A stretch of 64,000 nt of DNA from NCBI GenBank assembly GCA_963757805.1, contig CAVWSM010000020.1, positions 186,001 to 250,000 on the forward strand, given 5' to 3'. Shown piece after piece: positions 57,601 to 64,000 of the stretch (the first letter of the stretch is position 1; each line of letters opens with the position of its first letter). The DNA comes from CAVWSM01 sp963757805. Its GTDB lineage: Bacteria; Actinomycetota; Actinomycetes; Jiangellales; Jiangellaceae. The notes below the pieces were generated by a model. That model saw nothing but the letters and a program-made list of their open reading frames with translations. It was not told where the DNA came from and made no database searches. The translations under genes and the position numbers were made by a program.

Positions 57601-58605
57601 TCAGGCGTAGGCGTGCAGCCCGCTGATGAAGAAGTTCACGATGGTCCAGTTGAAGACGATCGTCGCGTAGGCAGCGATTGATACGTAGGACGCCTTGCGG
57701 CCCTTCCACCCCGCGGTCGTGCGCGCGTGCAGGTATGCCGCATAAGCGACCCACGTGATGAACGCCCAGGTCTCCTTGGGGTCCCAGTTCCAGAACCGGC
57801 CCCACGAAACATCGGCCCAGATCGCGCCGGCGACGACGGCGAACGTCCAGATGGGGAACGCGAAGGCGATGACCTGGTAGGCGAGCCGGTCGAGCGCAGC
57901 GGGCTGCGGCAGTCGGCCCAGCGGTCGACCGGACGAGACCCGGCGGTCTGCCACGAGGTGCATGACGCTCGCGACGACGGACACCGTGAACAGGCCGGTC
58001 GACAGGATCGCGGCGAACACATGGATCACGAGCCAGACCGAGCGCAACGCCGGGACGAGCGGGCCAGCCGGGACGTACAGCACGATCACAGCAAGGCCGA
58101 GGGAAAGCAGGATGAGGAGTACGACCCACACGGCCATCGCCCGAGCGGCCCGATATCGCCACTGGATGCCCAGGTAGGCCACCGCGGACACGAACCCGCC
58201 AGTGATCGCGAACTCGTACATGTTGCCCCAGGGGGCACGCTCGGCCGCGAGTCCGCGGCACACGACCCCCGCGCCCAGCAGAGCGGTGGCGAGGCCGAAC
58301 AAGGCCATGCCGATGCGACCGAACCGCGCGGCCCGATCTTCGTCCGGCGCCGTCTTCGACGCAACGACACCCTGCGTCGATAGGTTCGGCGCAGAGTGTC
58401 GTTGCGTCGAATCTGGCGGCACCCCCACCGCGACCAGCTCAGGCTTGACTGCCTCGGCCTCGGCGAGCCGGCGCCCAACCCGGCTGCGCGAGCCGAAAGC
58501 CATCTCCGCCGCCAGCGCGAGCAGTGCGAGCGCGAACACCGCGATGGCGCTGTTGACAAGGCTGTCCGACATTCGAGCCCACTGGACGAGTTGTTCGGCG
58601 CTCAC
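57601..58605 (-). CDS. ccsB: cytochrome c biogenesis protein CcsB (ResC-type), with inserted palindromic repeat
   Basis: CcsB and ResB form the System II heme-handling and synthetase complex, which attaches heme to c-type apocytochromes outside the membrane. The 334-residue protein has the tryptophan-rich WWD motif WGRFWNWDPKETWAFITWVA and conserved His residues in VIHVFAAILSTGLF and LHARTTAGWKGRKA. Seven or eight membrane segments are visible. Between the first membrane helix and the rest, residues about 66-84 are encoded by the palindromic repeat at 58356-58410, a hydrophilic loop that keeps the frame open. Start GTG 58605 overlaps the resB stop (4 bp). Confidence 0.92.
   Translation of the reverse strand: MSAEQLVQWARMSDSLVNSAIAVFALALLALAAEMAFGSRSRVGRRLAEAEAVKPELVAVGVPPDSTQRHSAPNLSTQGVVASKTAPDEDRAARFGRIGMALFGLATALLGAGVVCRGLAAERAPWGNMYEFAITGGFVSAVAYLGIQWRYRAARAMAVWVVLLILLSLGLAVIVLYVPAGPLVPALRSVWLVIHVFAAILSTGLFTVSVVASVMHLVADRRVSSGRPLGRLPQPAALDRLAYQVIAFAFPIWTFAVVAGAIWADVSWGRFWNWDPKETWAFITWVAYAAYLHARTTAGWKGRKASYVSIAAYATIVFNWTIVNFFISGLHAYA
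58356..58410. repeat. 55-bp palindromic interspersed repeat, copy B, within ccsB
   Basis: Arms 58356-58376 and 58390-58410 pair at 20 of 21 positions (TCGACGCAACGACACCCTGC start) around a 13-nt loop containing GATAGGTTC. The element is about 92 percent identical to copy A at 16571-16625. It lies inside the ccsB coding sequence without breaking the frame and encodes a cytoplasmic or external loop segment (about residues 66-84). Confidence 0.85.
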
Positions 58606-60200
58606 GGGGTCTCCTCCGGCGTGCGGTCCAGCTCGAGCGCGAGCCGGTCGATCTCCTCACCCAGGTCGCCGCCCTCGGACCGGTCCAGCCCAGCGACCTC
58701 GACAACCGTACGCCCGTCACCGGCCGCCGACACTCGCACCCACACTCGGCGGCGACGGACGAACAGGGACACGATGAGCCCAAGCACTGCGGCGGCCACG
58801 CCGATGAGCGCGGCGGTCTTGCCCGGCGTCTTGCTCACCTGGAAGTTAACCCAGGGCACATATCCGTCGAAGGTCACCGTCCCCGCACCGTCCGGCAGAC
58901 CGACTGACTGTCCGATCGCGAGCGCCTGCCGGTAGGGCTCGCCGTCGACCTCGAACTGCTCCATGCCCGATGTGTCCAGGCGGTAGACCGACTCCGGCTG
59001 CCCGTCGTCGAGCCCGAGATCCCCGTGCCACGCAGTGAAGTAGAGCGCCGGGAGCCGCGGTTCGGGGAACACCGAGTGCGGTCCGGTCTCGTCGAGGACG
59101 GCCGTAGGGAGAAAGATGCCCTGGATGCCGATGTCCTCCCCCGAAGGCACTTGCACCTTGACGACGCCGGTCGATAGATAGTTGTCGTCCTGCGGCAGGA
59201 ACGGCACGGCACCGGAGAAGAGCACCTCCCCCGCGGCATCACGCACGGTGACGCGCGGTGCGTAGCCGGGATTGAGGATGTGGACCATCGTGCCGGCGAC
59301 CCGCAGCGGATGGTTGACGCGGATCGTGGCGTCGTACGGCTCCTCGCCCGGCGCCGGCGTGACACGTACGTGCGCGGCGAAGTCTTCGGGCGACCCTAGC
59401 TGCTCGCCGGAGTCGCGGAAGTCCATGACGAACTCGTCGACCTGCAGCGAGAAGGGCGCGAGATCTGAGGCGTCGAACCGCGCCCCAGTCGACATCGAGT
59501 CGTACTGGATGATGCTGTTGGCAAATCCGCTGCCCTGTGTGACGAGCACCTGGGCGCGGTAGCCGAACAGCCCACCGACGGCGACGCCGACGAGCACGAC
59601 CACGAGTGAAAGGTGGAAGACCAGGTTGCCGGTCTCGCGTAGGTGACCCTTCTCCCCGGCCAGCGATTCGTCGTAGACGGCTACGCGGTAGCGGTGCCGG
59701 CGCAGCACCACTTTTGCCCGTGCCAGCACTTCCTGCGGCGCCGTGTCCACCTCGTACGAACGATGTGCCGGCAGCCGCGAGAAGTTCCGTGGCGCGCGCG
59801 GCGGCCGGGCCTGCATGGCCTTCCAGTGCTGCAGGCTGCGCGGCACGATGCAGCCGACGAGCGAGATGAACAGCAGCAGGTAAACAGAGGCGAACCAAGG
59901 AGTGGAGTAGACGTCGAACAGCCCGACAGTGTCGTAGAACTCGCCCAGCCCCGGGTTGCTCTCGATCCATTGCGCAACCGCCACCGGGTTGCTGCGCCGC
60001 TGCGGCAGGAGTGAGCCGGGGATCGCGAGCAGCGCAAGCAGGAACAGCAGGAACAACGCGACGCGCATCGACGTGAGCTGACGCCACGCCCAGCGCGCAA
60101 GCTCGAGAGGCGAGAGCGGCGGAGGGGTGTACGGGACGTCGCGGTTGCTGTCATATGTGTCAAGCACGTTGGGCTGGTCCGTGGTTTCCGGCTTGGTCAC
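58602..60200 (-). CDS. resB: cytochrome c biogenesis protein ResB
   Basis: ResB is the second subunit of the System II synthetase and may deliver reduced heme and apocytochrome to CcsB. The 532-residue protein has membrane segments near residue 45 (VALFLLFLLALLAIPGSLLP), residue 105 (SVYLLLFISLVGCIVPRSLQ) and residue 195 (LVVVLVGVAVGGLFGYRAQV). A large extracytoplasmic beta-rich domain of about 260 residues follows. A final helix (TAALIGVAAAVLGLIVSLFV) and a basic C-terminus complete it. The family motif HLRETGNLVFHLSL is present. Start ATG/GTG 60200 overlaps the ccdA stop. Together with the flanking genes it forms a four-gene cluster. Confidence 0.92.
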   Translation of the reverse strand: MTKPETTDQPNVLDTYDSNRDVPYTPPPLSPLELARWAWRQLTSMRVALFLLFLLALLAIPGSLLPQRRSNPVAVAQWIESNPGLGEFYDTVGLFDVYSTPWFASVYLLLFISLVGCIVPRSLQHWKAMQARPPRAPRNFSRLPAHRSYEVDTAPQEVLARAKVVLRRHRYRVAVYDESLAGEKGHLRETGNLVFHLSLVVVLVGVAVGGLFGYRAQVLVTQGSGFANSIIQYDSMSTGARFDASDLAPFSLQVDEFVMDFRDSGEQLGSPEDFAAHVRVTPAPGEEPYDATIRVNHPLRVAGTMVHILNPGYAPRVTVRDAAGEVLFSGAVPFLPQDDNYLSTGVVKVQVPSGEDIGIQGIFLPTAVLDETGPHSVFPEPRLPALYFTAWHGDLGLDDGQPESVYRLDTSGMEQFEVDGEPYRQALAIGQSVGLPDGAGTVTFDGYVPWVNFQVSKTPGKTAALIGVAAAVLGLIVSLFVRRRRVWVRVSAAGDGRTVVEVAGLDRSEGGDLGEEIDRLALELDRTPEETP

Positions 60201-60958
60201 ACCGCCACCTCGAACCCGTTGATCCAGCCCTGCATACCGGCGACCATCTCACTCCAGACGCCCGTGACGAGCAGCACGCCCAGACTGACGAGCATGACGC
60301 CTCCGGCGCGCATCACCCACACCCGGTGCGTGCGCACCCACCCGAACGTGCCGAGCGCCCGCCGATAGGCGAGGCCCGCGGCGAGGAACGGCAGCCCAAG
60401 ACCGATGCAGTAGGCGGCGGAGAGCACGGCACCCCGGGCAGCGCTCGCCTCCTCGAACGCGAGTGCTTGTACGGCCGCCAACGTGGGGCCGATGCACGGA
60501 GTCCAGCCAAGCCCGAACAGCACACCGAGCAGCGGCGCGCCGGCGAGGCCGATGCGCGGCGTGCTGTGCAGGCGCCACTCCCTCGACATTCCCGGCAGCC
60601 ACCCAGCGAAAGCGAGCCCCATCGCGATCGTCACCACGCCGAGCAGGCGGGTGATCGGGTCCTGGTGCTCAAGCAGGACACTGCCGAGGCTGCCGAACGC
60701 CAGGCCGTACGACACAAACACCGCGGTGAAGCCGAGCACGAACAGCGCGGTGCCAAGGCCGACACGCGATCGGCGGCCGCTGCCCTCGGCAAGCTCCGCG
60801 CCGGAGAGCCCGGTGACGTACGACAGATAGCCGGGGACGAGCGGCAGGACGCACGGCGACAGAAACGAGACGAGCCCGGCGAGCGCGGCGACCGGGAGCG
60901 CAATGGCTAGCGATCCCGTCAGGACGAGCTCGCCGAAACTGCTGTTGCTGTCGGTCAT
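60197..60958 (-). CDS. ccdA: CcdA-type thiol-disulfide transport protein
   Basis: CcdA carries reducing electrons across the membrane to TlpA/ResA-type thioredoxins. The 253-residue protein has six membrane helices. The two redox-active cysteines are at conserved places: LVSFLSPCVLPLVPGYLSYV in helix 1 and GLGWTPCIGPTLAAVQALAF in helix 4. Start ATG/GTG 60958 overlaps the tlpA stop, and its own stop overlaps resB. The gene therefore belongs to the System II maturation unit and supplies reductant to the adjacent TlpA-like protein. Confidence 0.95.
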   Translation of the reverse strand: MTDSNSSFGELVLTGSLAIALPVAALAGLVSFLSPCVLPLVPGYLSYVTGLSGAELAEGSGRRSRVGLGTALFVLGFTAVFVSYGLAFGSLGSVLLEHQDPITRLLGVVTIAMGLAFAGWLPGMSREWRLHSTPRIGLAGAPLLGVLFGLGWTPCIGPTLAAVQALAFEEASAARGAVLSAAYCIGLGLPFLAAGLAYRRALGTFGWVRTHRVWVMRAGGVMLVSLGVLLVTGVWSEMVAGMQGWINGFEVAV

Positions 60959-61551
60959 GCTGGCTCGGCTGCCACGTCGGCGACGAGGTCGCGGAGCGAG
61001 GTCTCGCTGATCGGTCCGATGACCCGCGCGGCGAGCCGGCCCTGACGGTCCACGACAAGGGTGCTCGGGATCGACGACGGGGGAAGCGTCTCCCGGAAAG
61101 CCAGCAGGCGTACGCCGTCAGTGTCGACGACGCTGGGGAAGGTGATGCCGAATTCCTCGACGAATGCGTCCGCGCCTGTCTCTGTGTCGCGCGTGTTGAC
61201 GCCGACGAACTGCACGCCCTGGTCGGCCAGCTCGGTTGCCACTGCCTGCAGCCCGGGCGCCTCCTGCCTGCACGGCGGGCACCATGAGCCCCACACGTTG
61301 AGGACGACGACGTCACCAGCGGCATCCGCGAGGCTGAAGTCACCCCCGTCGAGCGTCGGGCCCTCGAACTCCGGCGCCGCCTCGCGATCGTCGGGCGCGA
61401 TCGTCGTGACGGCACCCGTACCCGAGATGTAGCCCGCCTGGTCGCCGGTGTCTCTCCGCTGCACCTCGCCGGAGGCGCAGGCGGTGACGAGCATGAGTAC
61501 GCCTGTGAGGGCCAGGAGTGCGGCGGTGCGGCGGTGGCGTCGTACGTACAT
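60955..61551 (-). CDS. TlpA/ResA-family thiol-disulfide oxidoreductase lipoprotein
   Basis: The 198-residue exported thioredoxin-fold protein keeps apocytochrome c cysteines reduced. The N-terminus is a lipoprotein signal (AALLALTGVLMLVTACASG), with the lipobox cysteine near residue 25. The active site is VLNVWGSWCPPCRQEAPGLQ. PPSSIPSTLVVDRQGRLAAR contains the conserved cis-Pro. An acidic insert precedes the fold. Start ATG 61551 is 9 bp from the phosphatase gene stop. The overlap with ccdA implies translational coupling, and the pair forms a redox relay. Confidence 0.94.
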   Translation of the reverse strand: MYVRRHRRTAALLALTGVLMLVTACASGEVQRRDTGDQAGYISGTGAVTTIAPDDREAAPEFEGPTLDGGDFSLADAAGDVVVLNVWGSWCPPCRQEAPGLQAVATELADQGVQFVGVNTRDTETGADAFVEEFGITFPSVVDTDGVRLLAFRETLPPSSIPSTLVVDRQGRLAARVIGPISETSLRDLVADVAAEPA

Positions 61552-61560
61552 AACGGTTGC

Positions 61561-62208
61561 TCAGGCTCCCGCGGCGAACTTGCGGGACTGCCTGACGGGC
61601 AGCAGGTCCGCTGCTGGCTCGCTGTAGGAGACGGCGACGATCTGCTCGTCGTCGTAGGTGAACGTGGTGAGGCTGGCGAGCGAGCACTGACGCTTACGCG
61701 GGTCGTGCCAGAGCCGGCGCCCCTCGACCGCGCTGCGCACGATCCAGATGGGCAGCTGGTGGGACACGACGAGTGCCTCATGGCCGTCGGCTTTGGCGCG
61801 GGCATCGGACACGGCGGCTCGCATGCGCTCCACGATCGACGTGTAGGGCTCGCCCCACGACGGCGTGAACGGGTTGCGCAGGTGCCGCCACGCTGTGGGG
61901 TTGCGCAGCGCGCCGTCGCCCACTCCGAAGCGCGTGCCTTCGAATACGTTGGCCGCTTCGATGACGCGTTCGTCCAGCACCGGCACGAGTCCGAATTCCG
62001 TAGCGATGGGTGCGGCGGTTTCCTGCGCCCGCTCGAGCGGCGACGACACGAGATAGGTGATGTCGCGGTCCTTGAGCGTCTCGGCTATCCGCTCGGCCAT
62101 CGCTTGACCGCGCTCGGAGAGCCGGTAGCCCGGTAGCCGGCCGTACAGCACACCGGTGGGGTTGTGGACCTCGCCGTGGCGCAGCAGGTGCACTCGCGTA
62201 GCGGTCAC
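61561..62208 (-). CDS. histidine phosphatase family protein
   Basis: The 215-residue protein belongs to the phosphoglycerate mutase-like phosphatases. The catalytic His is in VHLLRHGEVHNPTGVLYGRL (residues 6-25). SSPLERAQETAAPIATEF holds the second arginine-containing motif. EALVVSHQLPIWIVRSAVEG has the second catalytic His. A metabolic or phosphosugar substrate is not predictable. GTG 62208 overlaps the hemL stop and is preferred to the open frame that runs to 62310. Its stop is 9 bp from tlpA. The hemL-phosphatase-tlpA-ccdA-resB-ccsB order is common in actinobacteria. Confidence 0.9.
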   Translation of the reverse strand: MTATRVHLLRHGEVHNPTGVLYGRLPGYRLSERGQAMAERIAETLKDRDITYLVSSPLERAQETAAPIATEFGLVPVLDERVIEAANVFEGTRFGVGDGALRNPTAWRHLRNPFTPSWGEPYTSIVERMRAAVSDARAKADGHEALVVSHQLPIWIVRSAVEGRRLWHDPRKRQCSLASLTTFTYDDEQIVAVSYSEPAADLLPVRQSRKFAAGA

Positions 62209-63542
62209 TCGGTCTCCTCGCGTACGGCGGCCGCGGCGCGGGCGGCGACGGGCAGAGCAGCCGCGATGCGTTGCATGGCCGCGTCGCCATGCACAGCGGA
62301 CACGAACCATGCCTCGTACGCACTGGGTGGCAGGTAGACGCCCTCGGCGAGCAGGGCGTGGAAGAACGCGCGGAAGCGCCCCGCGTGCGTGCGCTTCGCC
62401 GTCGCGAAGTCGGTCACGACGGGCGTGTCTATCGGATCGACGAAGAAGACGCTGAACATGTTTCCGGCAGCGGAGACCACGTGCGGGACGCTCTCCTTGG
62501 CAAGGGCTTCGCTAACCAGATGCTGGACCTCAGCGGACACGCGATCGACAATCGCGTAGACCTCGTCGGTCGCCAGGCGCAGTGTGGCCAGGCCGGCGGT
62601 GGTTGCGACCGGGTTTCCCGACAGCGTGCCCGCCTGGTAGACCGGGCCGGCGGGAGCGAGGTGCTGCATGACGTCGGCGCGTCCACCGAACGCCGCCGCC
62701 GGGAGCCCGCCGCCCATCACCTTGCCGAAGGTGAACAGGTCGGGCGCAACGCCTTCGAGGCCGTACCAGCCGGCAGCGCCCACCCGGAAACCGGTCATGA
62801 CCTCATCAAGGATGAGCAGCGCGCCGTGCGCGTGCGCGGTGTCGGCTAGGTGCTGGTTGAACCCATCGAGGGGCGCGACGACACCCATGTTGCCGGCGGC
62901 CGCCTCGGTGATGATGCAGGCGATCTGGTCGCCATGCTCTGCGAAGACCTCTGTGACCGCGGCCTTGTCGTTGTAGGGGAGCACGATCGTCTCGCCCGCG
63001 CTCGCCCCGGTGACCCCCGGCGTGTCTGGCAACCCGAGCGTCGCGACGCCGGAGCCGGCGTGGGCGAGAAGCGCGTCGACGTGGCCGTGGTAGCAGCCGG
63101 CGAACTTGACGACCTTGGTCCGCCCGGTGAATCCGCGGGCCAACCGGATCGCGCTCATCGTCGCCTCGGTGCCGCTGGAGACCAGCCGAATCTCCTCGAC
63201 CGGGCCGACCCGCGCCACGATCTCCTCGGCGAGCTCGACCTCGGGCTGGGTGGGGGTGCCGTACGAGGTCCCTCGTGAGACGGCCTGCTGCACCGCCGCG
63301 ACGACCTGCGGATGCGCGTGGCCGAGCAGCATCGGACCCCAGGAGCCGACCAGGTCGACGTACTCCCGTCCGTCGGCGTCGACGAGGTAGGGCCCGCGGG
63401 CGCTCGCCATGAAGCGCGGGGTCCCGCCGACCGCGCGGAAGGCGCGCACCGGCGAGTTGACGCCGCCCGGGGTGACCGCCGTGGCGCGCTCGAACAGCGC
63501 CTGTGAGGCCGGGGCGTCGTACGGGTAGGTCACGGGCGGCAT
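62205..63542 (-). CDS. hemL: glutamate-1-semialdehyde 2,1-aminomutase
   Basis: HemL makes 5-aminolevulinate, the tetrapyrrole precursor, from glutamate-1-semialdehyde. The 445-residue protein has SQALFERATAVTPGGVNSPV, RLVSSGTEATMSAIRLARGF, KFAGCYHGHVDALLAHAGSG and LLILDEVMTGFRVGAAGWYG. The Schiff-base K274 is in LFTFGKVMGGGLPAAAFGGR. Start ATG 63542. The stop overlaps the phosphatase start (GTGA). The heme-synthesis gene next to cytochrome c maturation genes fits a shared demand for heme. The region upstream (63543-63651) carries a long hairpin separating it from jetD. Confidence 0.97.
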   Translation of the reverse strand: MPPVTYPYDAPASQALFERATAVTPGGVNSPVRAFRAVGGTPRFMASARGPYLVDADGREYVDLVGSWGPMLLGHAHPQVVAAVQQAVSRGTSYGTPTQPEVELAEEIVARVGPVEEIRLVSSGTEATMSAIRLARGFTGRTKVVKFAGCYHGHVDALLAHAGSGVATLGLPDTPGVTGASAGETIVLPYNDKAAVTEVFAEHGDQIACIITEAAAGNMGVVAPLDGFNQHLADTAHAHGALLILDEVMTGFRVGAAGWYGLEGVAPDLFTFGKVMGGGLPAAAFGGRADVMQHLAPAGPVYQAGTLSGNPVATTAGLATLRLATDEVYAIVDRVSAEVQHLVSEALAKESVPHVVSAAGNMFSVFFVDPIDTPVVTDFATAKRTHAGRFRAFFHALLAEGVYLPPSAYEAWFVSAVHGDAAMQRIAAALPVAARAAAAVREETE

Positions 63543-63579
63543 TGTCGCAGGCTGCGCATGGTGCGCGGTCCGGCGGGCT

Positions 63580-63650
63580 GCAAGATCAAGAGGACCCTTC
63601 TGCCCGACTCGCTCTCAACAGGTCGCGCGGAAGGGTCCTGTGGATCTTGC
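63580..63650. repeat. inverted repeat between jetD and hemL
   Basis: The left arm 63580-63600 and right arm 63630-63650 are inverted complements at 19 of 21 positions (GCAAGATC...GATCTTGC at the ends), enclosing a 29-nt loop. It begins 1 bp after the jetD stop and ends 38 bp before the hemL start. It probably serves as the jetD terminator, although no T-run follows, or is a palindromic element. Confidence 0.8.
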
Positions 63651-63651
63651 T

Positions 63652-64000
63652 CTAGCGGAGCAACCCCAGCACCCGGTCCCAACTCACCAGTTCCTGCTCC
63701 AGCCGTACGGCTGGAGCAAAGGTGTCCTCGACCAGATCGCGATAGAGGTCGCCCTCGGCCAACGTGAGGTTGTCGAGGCGCGCCCGGGTCGGGGACGGCT
63801 CGACAACCCACCTGTCACGGTGAGCGAGGAGCGTCGCCCGGTCCATGAGCAGCGATCGCACGTGCGGCAGCCAGGCCCGCAGCCGATGAAGGATGGCGAA
63901 GCCATGGGTGTCGATGTCACCCCAGTAGTCCACCTCGCAGTCGGCCAGCCAGGGCACCCGTCCGAGGCGCGCGACGGTGTAGCCACTGCCGAAAACGAGC
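63652..64000 (-). CDS. jetD: JetD-like Wadjet defence nuclease subunit (DUF2220/DUF3322 C-terminal), 5' partial
   Basis: The right edge contains the last 115 codons of a minus-strand gene whose beginning lies beyond 64000. The sequence LVFGSGYTVARLGRVPWLAD, then CEVDYWGDIDTHGFAILHRL and RSLLMDRATLLAHRDRW, is a close match to the C-terminal domain of JetD. That domain is related to topoisomerase VI subunit A/Toprim, and WGDIDTHG carries its acidic metal-binding residues. The stop TAG is at 63652-63654. In Wadjet systems JetD cleaves plasmid DNA extruded by the SMC-like JetABC complex. By the usual order jetA-jetB-jetC-jetD, the first three genes should lie directly right of the window. A stand-alone relative cannot be excluded. 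Confidence 0.85.
   Translation of the reverse strand, partial: LVFGSGYTVARLGRVPWLADCEVDYWGDIDTHGFAILHRLRAWLPHVRSLLMDRATLLAHRDRWVVEPSPTRARLDNLTLAEGDLYRDLVEDTFAPAVRLEQELVSWDRVLGLLR

Overview
The window is a gene-dense, high-GC chromosomal segment of an actinobacterium. Many starts are GTG and neighbouring genes often overlap by 4 bp (GTGA or ATGA). It carries a resuscitation-promoting factor with DUF348 and G5 domains, a protein O-mannosyltransferase, a SepX/GlpR-type divisome protein, a DUF222-HNH (13E12-type) protein with a LexA box, and DUF501. Gene content suggests Propionibacteriales (Nocardioides- or Aeromicrobium-like), but the family assignment is tentative.

Much of the window follows a conserved actinobacterial backbone. 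From memory it matches the Mycobacterium tuberculosis Rv0993-Rv1026 neighbourhood: galU, moeA, rimJ, sepX, pmt, rsmI, metG, tatD, rpfB, ksgA, ispE, pth, rplY, prs, glmU, tRNA-Gln, mfd, mazG, a SurA-type lipoprotein, eno, an FtsB-like protein, DUF501 and ppx.

Layout. 0-5.8 kb: a RibD-type reductase (cut by the edge), a PatB/MalY aminotransferase, a frameshifted metallo-hydrolase, a tRNA-Leu(UAA) with an unusually short variable region, peptide deformylase, a tandem-ACT protein, a type II NADH dehydrogenase and a family 5 uracil-DNA glycosylase. 5.8-16.5 kb: ppx, DUF501, ftsB-like, eno, an amidohydrolase, mazG, a lipoprotein and mfd. 16.5-23 kb: a Tat-exported PhoD phosphatase, a wall-anchored protein and sulfate activation (cysC, cysN, cysD). 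23-36 kb: pth, rplY, prs, glmU, tRNA-Gln, a desaturase with a double operator, ogt-tetR, a methyltransferase divergent from a marR gene, an ABC-F protein, ispE, ksgA and rpf. 36-45 kb: tatD, metG and rsmI, then an accessory insert (VapBC toxin-antitoxin and a decayed lacI / glycosidase / sugar-permease operon) separating rsmI from pmt. 45-51 kb: a CHRD protein, tRNA-Ala, sepX, rimJ, mog, moaC, moeA, galU and a Cds1-like enzyme. 51-57.6 kb: small membrane proteins, the HNH protein, an AraC regulator, a PNPOx-like protein, threonine dehydratase-Lrp and a PLDc_N protein. 57.6-63.5 kb: the System II cytochrome c maturation cluster (ccsB, resB, ccdA, tlpA) followed by a phosphatase and hemL. At the right edge is the C-terminal end of jetD, the nuclease of a Wadjet (JetABCD) anti-plasmid system whose other genes should lie just outside the window.

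Two signals cut across the window. First, at least 12 single-base indels break seven genes whose two or three frames together rebuild complete, family-length proteins. They mostly sit in short C or G runs and look like sequence errors, although the 39.9-45 kb cluster may be genuine decay. Second, there are several long palindromic elements. One is a 55-bp hairpin repeat in two copies, at 16.6 kb between mfd and phoD and at 58.4 kb inside ccsB without breaking its reading frame.
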